Shown one piece after another: positions 1-6,397 of a stretch of DNA of 15,743 nt; within the stretch, counting starts at the first letter, position 1, and the number at the start of each line of letters is the position of its first letter. The DNA is from Gammaproteobacteria bacterium (lineage in GTDB: Bacteria > Pseudomonadota > Gammaproteobacteria > GCA-001735895), in assembly GCA_029882955.1 (NCBI GenBank), contig JAOUJX010000048.1, positions 1 to 15,743 of the forward strand. Direction: 5' to 3'. Both the position numbers and the translations under genes were made by a program. The notes under the pieces are model-generated. The model saw only the letters and a list, made by a program, of their open reading frames with translations, made no database searches and was not told the origin of the DNA.

Positions 1-432
1 ACTAATCGGCAAAACATCATCACCGTACAATAGAATTCCGATGGCAGCCAGACATGCCGACAAAACACTTTTACCTGACCTGTATTGACTAGGGAATACC
101 ACCAGCTTACCGGCAAATTCAGCCGACGCCCCATGCAAGCAAAGCAGTTGGGAATCTTCCCGCACGTAAGCACGAATAACCTCAGCAACCAGACCACATA
201 TCGCGTCGACTTTATCCACGCGATGTATTGGCTTGTCTAGCCAGTATCCTTCAATTTGATAAGAATGGCTGGTTCGGGTGACAGTCAGAATAGGGGGCTC
301 TTCCCGTATAGCTTCTTTAATTGTCCAACCAGGGAAGGCCACCTGGCAATACTCCATTAGCTCACTGCTATCGACGAACTTGATAGATTTTAGCATCTCA
401 CCAAATATGAAATACTGAGTGCCTGTCGGCAT
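1..432 (-). CDS. HprK-like P-loop kinase, N-terminal part (cut by window edge)
   Basis: An open minus-strand frame of 144 codons starts at the ATG at 430-432 and has no stop to base 1, so the C-terminus is missing. A GGGAG ribosome site sits 7 bases before the ATG. Residues 96-144 resemble the HPr kinase C-terminal fold: a short hydrophobic LCLHGAS strand, a nucleotide loop PSQYRSGKS at about 114-122 (Lys121), then a helix and YGDDVLP at 136-142, where the DD matches the acidic pair of HprK-type kinases. The P-loop lacks the usual first glycine (PSQYRSGKS instead of GxxxxGKS); an RxGKS-type loop of this kind is, as I recall, found in HprK-related proteins outside the PTS. Such relatives are often found with PqqD-like proteins and small secreted or modified peptides, but their substrates are mostly unknown. 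It lies downstream of the Tat-leader Gly/Ser protein in the same direction, separated by a terminator. Fold assignment is fairly sure; the role is not known. Confidence 0.72.
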   Translation of the reverse strand, partial: MPTGTQYFIFGEMLKSIKFVDSSELMEYCQVAFPGWTIKEAIREEPPILTVTRTSHSYQIEGYWLDKPIHRVDKVDAICGLVAEVIRAYVREDSQLLCLHGASAEFAGKLVVFPSQYRSGKSVLSACLAAIGILLYGDDVLPIS

Positions 433-488
433 CAATACGCTCCCAGTCTAATTATTTCCGACATTAAAACCCGGATTATCCGTGAGTG

Positions 489-534
489 AAAAAAAATAAC
501 ACCGGGCGATATAAAACCACGCGGTGTTATTTTT
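489..534 (-). terminator. Strong intrinsic terminator after the Gly/Ser-rich protein
   Basis: A perfect 13-bp inverted repeat (492-504 with 522-534) has a 17-base loop. The core arms are AATAACACCG and CGGTGTTATT. Read on the minus strand the stem is followed by eight T (489-496), a canonical Rho-independent layout. It lies 27 bases after the stop of the small secreted protein and 57 bases before the kinase start. Transcripts of the small gene should therefore mostly end here, with the kinase made by read-through or from its own promoter. Confidence 0.85.
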
Positions 535-560
535 AAATACCTGGAACAAATGGGTTTGTT

Positions 561-857
561 TTAAGTATTATTTTCTTCTTCAGGGATAATAACAGAAGCA
601 CCTTCAGATCCAGTTGATGCTCCTTCAGACCCTGCAGAAGCGCCATCAGAACCACCGCTATTACCGCCCCCGGAACCGCCACCAGAACGACCGCCGCCGC
701 CAGACCCACCGGAAGCGTGTGCCGACTTACTTAAAGTCATTAATACTGGAGCAGCGTAAGCGGCTGTTGCGACCAGACCAAGACGCGATAATGCGCTTCT
801 TCGGCTTGTATCTATAGTTTCATCACCCAACTCGGGCTTGCTTTTATCATCAATCAT
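561..857 (-). CDS. Small Tat-leader protein with Gly/Ser-rich repeat tail
   Basis: 98 residues. The start is supported by GGAG eight bases before the ATG. The leader has an acidic n-region, a twin-arginine motif TSRRSALSRLG (Arg19-Arg20), a hydrophobic stretch at about 26-42 and a signal-peptidase-like SAHA site after Ala48. The predicted mature part (49-98) has no Cys and no aromatic residues. It begins with Gly/Ser runs (49-68), continues with three tandem seven-residue repeats GSDGASA, GSEGAST, GSEGASV (69-89) and ends in an acidic tail PEEENNT. I do not recognise a named family. The Tat motif is imperfect, with Ala where Phe is common. It is followed by a strong terminator and then an HprK-like kinase in the same direction. 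The serine-rich mature part makes it a conceivable kinase target or modified peptide precursor, but that is inference. The gene looks real: good ribosome site, coherent leader and terminator. Confidence 0.75.
   Translation of the reverse strand: MIDDKSKPELGDETIDTSRRSALSRLGLVATAAYAAPVLMTLSKSAHASGGSGGGGRSGGGSGGGNSGGSDGASAGSEGASTGSEGASVIIPEEENNT
591..653 (-). repeat. Three tandem 21-bp coding repeats (GS[DE]GASx)
   Basis: Three consecutive 21-base units encode GSDGASA, GSEGAST and GSEGASV. The units differ mostly at third codon positions, so they are diverged copies rather than a fresh slippage product. The protein pattern is conserved more than the DNA, which suggests selection on the repeat. 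Confidence 0.8.
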
Positions 858-903
858 TTATATCGCTCCAACTCAATTAAATGGGATTTATTTCCCAATT
901 AAA

Positions 904-909
904 AGTATA
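904..909 (-). promoter_or_regulatory. Possible -10 box for the Gly/Ser-rich protein gene
   Basis: The 93-base AT-rich spacer upstream of the small gene contains TATACT on the minus strand, 47 bases before the ATG. An imperfect inverted repeat TGGGA-N6-TCCCA (882-897) lies between it and the gene. No convincing -35 is visible 16-18 bases upstream, so this is a weak call. No terminator was seen between the GFA gene and this one, so read-through from the nitrilase operon is also possible. Confidence 0.25.
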
Positions 910-950
910 AATTAAATAATAAATAAATCCAGCGTAATAATTTCACACAT

Positions 951-1406
951 CTAATCAGATAACTCTTCACCGCTACCGCCCGCCGCTTCAGGTAAATCTT
1001 TAAACTTGGGCAATCCATCCTTCATGGGGTGCACGGACTCCTGATAATGGACATGAAAAGCCGGTTTAAAATCAAGCCCCTTGACGAGTACCGCTGGAAC
1101 GTCAATAAGCCCCATAGTGGGATGATCTGTATATACATGCCCGCCACAGGTTTTACACCAGACCCGGTTGCTGACGACGGTTTCGTCACCACTAATCGGG
1201 TTTTTATCGAATCCCGCAACATGATCCAAACCCTGGGTAATTTCAACAGAGTCCGGGTTCCATAAGGTAAATGCACTCACGGGTCCGGCAGACCAACCTC
1301 GGCATGAATCACAGTGGCAATAAGCCATCGCCTCTGGTTCACCACTGACCGTAAATTTAACATCTCCACAAAAACAACTAGCCTGATATTTTGATTCTTC
1401 GCTCAT
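951..1406 (-). CDS. GFA-fold (CENP-V/GFA) zinc protein
   Basis: 151 residues from the chosen start. The family pattern is clear: CFCG near residue 12, CHCDSC at about 31-36 and WCKTCGGH near 84-91. These supply the cysteines for the two zinc sites of the glutathione-dependent formaldehyde-activating enzyme fold. Most members of this fold have no proven substrate, so formaldehyde-glutathione activity cannot be assumed. I chose the ATG at 1404-1406 over the one 12 bases upstream because GGAG sits 6 bases before it, and the upstream ATG overlaps that ribosome site. It follows the nitrilase by about 35 bases in the same direction and is probably co-transcribed with it; it may handle a reactive by-product of nitrile turnover, which is inference. 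Confidence 0.88.
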   Translation of the reverse strand: MSEESKYQASCFCGDVKFTVSGEPEAMAYCHCDSCRGWSAGPVSAFTLWNPDSVEITQGLDHVAGFDKNPISGDETVVSNRVWCKTCGGHVYTDHPTMGLIDVPAVLVKGLDFKPAFHVHYQESVHPMKDGLPKFKDLPEAAGGSGEELSD

Positions 1407-1441
1407 GATTATCTCCATATTAATTAAAAAATACCTGCTGA

Positions 1442-2380
1442 CTACTCGTCAAATACGCAAGGGGTTTGTACTCTGGTATTTACCTGCAACTGAAAAATAT
1501 CCGGTCGAGCATAATGACCAGTTACATCGAGGGCCCTCTTCGCAATAGCAGCTTTTCCCACATCCAGAGTATGGTAAAGAATCCCTGCTTCTCTGTTCAT
1601 CGGCCCGGCAACAATCTCACCGCCGGGTGCAATCACGACAGAGTCACCGGGATTAACCCATTCGTCGGCATCGGGGTATAAAGCGCTGCGCTCAGGGAAG
1701 TCAGCAGGGATATCAACAGCCTTTAGAAAATTTCCACTACCCACTACCCAGCAACAACCTTCGCGGGCAATGTGTTGCAGGCTGCCTATCCAGCCATCCC
1801 CGCTATCGTTGGTAGGGGCAATATAAATTTCCACGCCCTGGGCATACATCGCATAACGAGCCAACGGCATATAATTTTCCCAACAAACGAGAGTGCTAAT
1901 TCGCCCGGCTGGACTTTCAACCACCTTTAAACCACTAGCATCACCGAAACCCCAGACCATGCGCTCAGGGTTGGTCGGCATAAGCTTTCGATGTTTGTTT
2001 AATAACTTGCCGTCTGGGCCAATAATGACAACAGTATTGTAGATAGTGGCCTGACCCAGATGAGCCTCTCGCTCATCAATACCACAGACAATGGTAACTT
2101 TATGCTGAAGAGCGGCCTGATAGAGGGGCTGTAAATCGTCCGAATTCATGTCCACGGCATTATTTAACAGTCTCTCGTGTAAATCCTGACAGAGATCCCA
2201 GTCTGCACCCGGCCTGAGCCGCCATATCCACGCAGGATAACCCGGTATAAAGGCTTCGCCGAAAACAATCAATTCAGCCCCATTACCCGCCGCCTCTTCA
2301 ACGCTGGCTACGGCCAGTTCGATCGTCTTGGGCTTATCCAGGAATACCGGGGCTTTTTGTACTATCGCTAGCTTAGTCAT
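1442..2380 (-). CDS. Nitrilase-family carbon-nitrogen hydrolase
   Basis: 312 residues, a normal length for branch-1 nitrilases. The Glu-Lys-Cys triad is visible: Glu42 in FGEAFIPGYP, Lys132 in KHRKLMPT and Cys166 in TLVCWENYMP. The C-terminal DVTGHYARPDIFQLQVN segment is typical of true bacterial nitrilases and cyanide hydratase relatives rather than of amidases. The expected reaction is hydrolysis of an organic nitrile to the carboxylic acid and ammonia in the cytoplasm; the natural substrate cannot be read from sequence. A GAGGA ribosome site precedes the ATG. It is the first gene of a two-gene minus-strand operon with the GFA protein and is divergent from a LysR regulator, the usual arrangement for an inducible catabolic pair. 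The ammonia it would release fits the nitrogen-scavenging genes elsewhere in the window. Confidence 0.9.
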   Translation of the reverse strand: MTKLAIVQKAPVFLDKPKTIELAVASVEEAAGNGAELIVFGEAFIPGYPAWIWRLRPGADWDLCQDLHERLLNNAVDMNSDDLQPLYQAALQHKVTIVCGIDEREAHLGQATIYNTVVIIGPDGKLLNKHRKLMPTNPERMVWGFGDASGLKVVESPAGRISTLVCWENYMPLARYAMYAQGVEIYIAPTNDSGDGWIGSLQHIAREGCCWVVGSGNFLKAVDIPADFPERSALYPDADEWVNPGDSVVIAPGGEIVAGPMNREAGILYHTLDVGKAAIAKRALDVTGHYARPDIFQLQVNTRVQTPCVFDE

Positions 2381-2462
2381 TGCTCTTTCCTCATGGCATA
2401 AAGTGATTGTGCCCCCAGTCTATATCGATTAAATATGCTTACAATTAGCGAAAATATGAAAC

Positions 2463-2486
2463 ATAATGTGCATATTTGCACATTAT
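2463..2486. promoter_or_regulatory. Perfect inverted repeat in the nitrilase/LysR divergent promoter region
   Basis: ATAATGTGCA, four bases, then TGCACATTAT: a perfect 10+10 bp inverted repeat. It ends 13 bases before the chosen LysR start and lies about 83 bases upstream of the nitrilase start. The position suits an operator for the LysR protein, both for autoregulation and for control of the nitrilase operon. It is not an exact T-N11-A box because the symmetry centre is between bases. The link to this regulator is inference. Confidence 0.65.
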
Positions 2487-2499
2487 CGGTATTTTAAAA

Positions 2500-3384
2500 A
2501 TGAACTGGGATGATTTGAGGCTATTTCTCGCGGTCGCACGTACCGGTTCAATTAGCGGTGCGGCGAAACAACTAGGAGTGCAGCACTCCACCATCTCCAG
2601 ACGCATGCGGCAGTTTGAAAAAAACCTGGGAACGAGATTAATAGAGCGAAAATCAGGACGTTATGAACTTACACCTGCCGGTGAGAATGTCAAAGAAGTC
2701 TCCGATAGAATCGAACGCGAGGTACTCGGCTTTGATGGCGCATTAGCCGGAGAGGACGCCCAATTGGTTGGCCCGCTCAAAGTGGCAGCTCTAAACAACA
2801 TGGCGTCCTCCGTATTCATGCCCATGTTTGCCAGTTTTAACCGCAAACGCCCCCAGATAGAGCTGCATATCATCGTCGCCAATATGGATGTCAGCCTTCC
2901 TCAACGCGAAGCAGATATCGCCATTCGGCTAACCAATTCACCCACCGAAAGCCTCATCGGCAAAAGAATCGTCACGGTCGCTTCAGGTATCTATGGTAGT
3001 CGCGATTACCTCAGACTGTTACGCGAAAAAGGAGGGCGGCCAAAATGGATTGGCGTGGAGTGTTGCGGCTTTCACGTAACCTGGACCAAACGAACATCCG
3101 GCTCCCAGTCACATAATTTTTACTGTGACGATACGCTGTTGACGCTCTCGGCTATCAGAGAAGGCCTGGGGATTTCTATTTTACCGTGCTTCATGGGGGA
3201 TACCGATCCGCTACTGGAGCGTTATTGCGCCCCCGACCCCGCCTATAACCTGGGCCTTTGGGTATTACTGCATCCAGACTTGAAGCGCTCCGCACGAGTA
3301 CTGGCATTTCGAGATCACATGGTGCAGGAGATCAAAGAAAAAAAAGACTTGTTTGAAGGCTTGCGCCCGCAAGCCGGGCATTAA
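2500..3384 (+). CDS. LysR-family transcription regulator
   Basis: 294 residues from MNWDDLRLFL. The winged helix-turn-helix covers about residues 1-60, with the typical TGSISGAAKQLGVQHSTISRRMRQFEKNLGTRLIER-type pattern in two overlapping parts (17-36 and 31-50). The rest is a LysR substrate-binding domain, including the usual AIREGLGISILPCFMGD element. I prefer the ATG at 2500 because LysR proteins start directly before this motif; an upstream in-frame TTG at 2476 would put the operator palindrome inside the gene. No clear ribosome site precedes the ATG. It is divergent from the nitrilase gene and is the likely regulator of that operon. The inducer is unknown. Confidence 0.92.
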   Translation: MNWDDLRLFLAVARTGSISGAAKQLGVQHSTISRRMRQFEKNLGTRLIERKSGRYELTPAGENVKEVSDRIEREVLGFDGALAGEDAQLVGPLKVAALNNMASSVFMPMFASFNRKRPQIELHIIVANMDVSLPQREADIAIRLTNSPTESLIGKRIVTVASGIYGSRDYLRLLREKGGRPKWIGVECCGFHVTWTKRTSGSQSHNFYCDDTLLTLSAIREGLGISILPCFMGDTDPLLERYCAPDPAYNLGLWVLLHPDLKRSARVLAFRDHMVQEIKEKKDLFEGLRPQAGH

Positions 3385-3496
3385 TCCCGAAGCCAGCCGA
3401 CTCCAGGCCGAAACCATTTCGAATGGAGCGAAAAAGCTATCACGCGGCCTCTCAAACTGCCAATTACTCTCCTATACTCGAAGAATAACAGGTTTG

Positions 3497-3525
3497 TTGA
3501 CTTATATTAATTTTGTGATCACAAT
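3497..3525 (+). promoter_or_regulatory. Candidate puuA promoter with a 12-bp palindrome over the -10
   Basis: TTGACT (3497-3502) and CACAAT (3520-3525) are 17 bases apart, a plausible sigma-70 pair with a good -35 and a weak -10. The perfect palindrome TTGTGATCACAA (3513-3524) covers the -10, where a bound repressor would block transcription. The resulting leader would be about 75 bases long and contains a weak hairpin (AATAAG 3536-3541 with CTTATT 3552-3557). No other gene lies in the 223 bases between the LysR gene and puuA. Confidence 0.5.
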
Positions 3526-3607
3526 ATCGGCGCACAATAAGAGCTTTAACGCTTATTGATTAAGATCGGGCCTGGATTAAATTTTCATAAAATACGAGTA
3601 GCAGTTT

Positions 3608-4933
3608 ATGCAAGACTGGATCGAAAAAAACCAGATCTCCGAAATCGAATGCATCGTCCCGGATATGGCAGGTGCCGCGCGCGGCAAACTAGTGCCCGCG
3701 TCCAAATTCAATGGCGACTCTGTACTGCGTTTGCCCGAGTCAATTTTCATGCAGACTATCTCTGGTGAATACCCCGATCTGCAGGAAGTTATCAACCCTC
3801 TAGATGCCGATTTGATACTACAACCCGATCCAGGCACGCTTCGTCGATTGCCCTGGGCAAAAGCAAGCTCGGCTCAGGTAATTCACGACTGTTTCGACAA
3901 ACAGGGACAACCTGCCAAAATAGCACCGCGACAGGTTTTGCAACAGGTGGTCGAGCTATATCGAAAACAAGGCTGGGATCCGGTCATTGCTCCGGAACTC
4001 GAGTTTTATCTATTAAAACAAAATTCAGATCCAAATCTGCCCTTACAACCACCCAAAGGACGAAGTGGTCGCACAGAGTCAAGCGGGCAGGCGTTTAATC
4101 TCGACGCAACCTACGAATACCAGCCTGTACTCGACGATATGTATACTTTCGCCGCTGCACAACAATTACAGATCGATACTTTTCTCCACGAAGAAGGCAA
4201 AGCACAAATGGAGATTAACTTGCTCCACGGCGACCCGGTGGAGCTGGCTGATCAGGCCTTTTTATTAAAACGCACGGTTCGGGAAGCGGCCTTGCGCAAT
4301 GATATTTATGCGACCTTTATGGCCAAGCCCATTGAACATCAACCCGGTAACGCGATGCATATTCACCAAAGCGTTGTCGATCTGGAAAGCCGGGAAAATC
4401 TATTTTCCACCCCTGACGGTGAACCCAACCAGTTACTTCTCAGCCATATCGGTGGCCTGCAAACGCTACTGCCACAGGCTCAGGCCCTAATGGCGCCTTA
4501 TGTTAATTCGTACCGTCGCTTTGTGCGGGAAATGTCCGCCCCGATTAACTCGCACTGGGGTTTCGACAATCGTACCGTTGGATTCCGTGTTCCTGATAAC
4601 GACCCCGCTTCGATGCGGATAGAAAACCGCATCGCTTCCGCTGACGTGAACCCCTATATTGCTATCGCCACTTCACTGGCCTGCGGTTATATCGGCATGA
4701 AACAGTCGATGAAAGCATCTCAGCCACTGCTGGAAAGTGCCTATAGTCAGCCATCTGATTTATCTCGCAACTGGTATCAGGCGTTGCAACGGCTGTCCGA
4801 TAGTCAGGCACTTCGAGAGGTACTTGGCGACGAATTTATCGACCTCTATGTCGCCATCAAAGAAGTCGAGTTTGAAGAGTTTCTCAATACCATCACGCCC
4901 TGGGAGCGTGAGCATTTATTACTCAGAGTTTAA
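3608..4933 (+). CDS. puuA: Gamma-glutamylputrescine synthetase (glutamine synthetase family)
   Basis: 441 residues. A glutamine synthetase beta-grasp start (EIECIVPDMAGAARGK, 12-27) leads into the catalytic domain. Metal and substrate residues are visible: APELEFY (Glu130, Glu132), HEEGKAQMEINL (194-205), NAMHIHQS (His251, His253) and RIENRIAS (Glu339). The C-terminal adenylylation segment of GlnA is not present and the length fits the PuuA/GlnA3-like subfamily. The predicted reaction is ATP-dependent ligation of glutamate to putrescine or a related amine in the cytoplasm. The assignment rests largely on context: a SpuC-type aminotransferase and a PuuB-type oxidase follow at once. The amine (putrescine, cadaverine, spermidine or ethanolamine) is not decided. 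The ribosome site is weak. Confidence 0.85.
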   Translation: MQDWIEKNQISEIECIVPDMAGAARGKLVPASKFNGDSVLRLPESIFMQTISGEYPDLQEVINPLDADLILQPDPGTLRRLPWAKASSAQVIHDCFDKQGQPAKIAPRQVLQQVVELYRKQGWDPVIAPELEFYLLKQNSDPNLPLQPPKGRSGRTESSGQAFNLDATYEYQPVLDDMYTFAAAQQLQIDTFLHEEGKAQMEINLLHGDPVELADQAFLLKRTVREAALRNDIYATFMAKPIEHQPGNAMHIHQSVVDLESRENLFSTPDGEPNQLLLSHIGGLQTLLPQAQALMAPYVNSYRRFVREMSAPINSHWGFDNRTVGFRVPDNDPASMRIENRIASADVNPYIAIATSLACGYIGMKQSMKASQPLLESAYSQPSDLSRNWYQALQRLSDSQALREVLGDEFIDLYVAIKEVEFEEFLNTITPWEREHLLLRV

Positions 4934-5010
4934 CTTTATTCTGGATAGACAACATCTAATCTTATTACCTAAGCAGGACGATAGAGCCTGCATCGAAACA
5001 GGAGCACAGC

Positions 5011-6390
5011 ATGTCACAAACCAAAGCAGTCAACACCGAAAAATGGCAAGGCCTGGATGGCGCCCATCATCTTCATCCATTTACTAACCCTAAAGAATTA
5101 AAACAGCAGGCCGCTCGTATTATCGAGTCTGCTAACGGTGTTTACCTGACTGATTCTGACGGTAACGATTATCTCGACATGATGGCAGGCCTGTGGTGCG
5201 TCAACATGGGTTATGGCCAAAAGGATATTATCGCAGCAGCCAGTGCCCAGATCGAACAGCTGCCTTATTACAACGCATTCTTTAAAACCTCGCATCCACC
5301 CGCTGCAGAACTATCCGGCCTACTCGCAGAGGTCACCCCCGCGCACATGAACCACACTTTTTTCACCAGCTCTGGTTCTGAGGCCAACGATACTGTTATC
5401 CGCATGGCCTGGCGCTACTGGGATGTTCTTGGCAAACCCGAGAAGCGCGTCATCATCAGTCGCAAAAATGCTTACCACGGTAGCACTATTGCCGCCTCCA
5501 GCCTCGGCGGCATGGAGGACATGCACAAACAGGGTGGCATCATCCCCGATATCGTTCACGTCGAACAACCCCACTGGTTCGCCAAACGCTGTGAGCTAGG
5601 ACATGACCTGGACGCTAATGAATTTGGCCGCGAAGTTGCTCAATCGATCGCAGATAAAATAGAAGAACTCGGTGTCGACAAGGTTGCCGCATTTATCGCC
5701 GAACCCATCCAGGGAGCCGGCGGTGTCATCGTGCCTCCCGAGACCTACTGGCCGGAAGTAAAGAAAATTTGCGACCACTACGGCATCCTGCTGGTAGCGG
5801 ACGAAGTCATTTGCGGTTTCGGTCGCACCGGACACTGGTTCGGTACCGACTTATACGACCTCAAACCCGATTTAATGCCAATCGCCAAGGGGCTGTCATC
5901 AGGTTATTTACCCATCGGCGGCGTCATGGTAGCGGACCGGGTCGCCGATGTGCTTATCAATCAGGGAGGCGAATTCAACCATGGTTTCACCTATTCCGGA
6001 CATCCGGTATGCGCAGCAGCAGCAGTTGCCAATATCAAGCTAATGCAGAAGGAAAACATTGTGCAAAAGGTTCATGACGAAACCGCGCCTTACCTGCAAA
6101 AACGTCTACGCGAACTCGGTGAACATGCGCTGGTTGGACAGGTTCGAGGTGTCGGTATGTTAGGCGCACTGGAGCTAGTCAAAGACAAGGAAAACTTTAT
6201 TAAATTCGACAAGGATGACAATGTCGGCACCATCTGTCGCACTCATAGTTTCGATAATCATTTAATTATGCGAGCGGTCGGCGATGCGATGATCATATCG
6301 CCACCTTTAGTCCTGGAAAAATCAGAGATCGATCTGTTTATAGAACGCGCCTGGAAATCCCTCGACTTAACCCAGAAAGATATCAAGTAA
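5011..6390 (+). CDS. spuC: Class III aminotransferase, putrescine/polyamine type (SpuC-like)
   Basis: 459 residues, fold type I PLP enzyme. Seen are LWCVNMGYG (61-69), SGSEAN (121-126) for the cofactor phosphate, ISRKNAYHGST (149-159), LVADEVICGFGRTG (261-274, Asp264 for the pyridine nitrogen) and the Schiff-base lysine Lys293 in PIAKGLSSGYLPIGG. Overall similarity is to Pseudomonas SpuC and related omega-amine:pyruvate transaminases. It should move the terminal amino group of putrescine or another diamine to pyruvate, giving 4-aminobutanal. An AGGAG site precedes the ATG. It lies 77 bases after puuA and 7 bases before puuB. Having it beside a glutamylation route suggests two parallel entries into polyamine breakdown. 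Exact substrate preference is not certain. Confidence 0.87.
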   Translation: MSQTKAVNTEKWQGLDGAHHLHPFTNPKELKQQAARIIESANGVYLTDSDGNDYLDMMAGLWCVNMGYGQKDIIAAASAQIEQLPYYNAFFKTSHPPAAELSGLLAEVTPAHMNHTFFTSSGSEANDTVIRMAWRYWDVLGKPEKRVIISRKNAYHGSTIAASSLGGMEDMHKQGGIIPDIVHVEQPHWFAKRCELGHDLDANEFGREVAQSIADKIEELGVDKVAAFIAEPIQGAGGVIVPPETYWPEVKKICDHYGILLVADEVICGFGRTGHWFGTDLYDLKPDLMPIAKGLSSGYLPIGGVMVADRVADVLINQGGEFNHGFTYSGHPVCAAAAVANIKLMQKENIVQKVHDETAPYLQKRLRELGEHALVGQVRGVGMLGALELVKDKENFIKFDKDDNVGTICRTHSFDNHLIMRAVGDAMIISPPLVLEKSEIDLFIERAWKSLDLTQKDIK

Positions 6391-6397
6391 AAATAAT

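Noticed and set aside
614..817. Plus-strand open frame opposite the Gly/Ser-rich gene
   Set aside because: It is a shadow of the repetitive minus-strand gene, which has the ribosome site, Tat leader and terminator; the plus-strand product is basic and featureless.
2476..2499. Upstream TTG start for the LysR gene
   Set aside because: It would add eight residues before the family-typical MNWDDLRLF start and run through the operator palindrome.
3513..3524. TTGTGATCACAA as a CRP site
   Set aside because: The TGTGA and TCACA half-sites are fused instead of separated by six bases, so it does not fit the CRP pattern.
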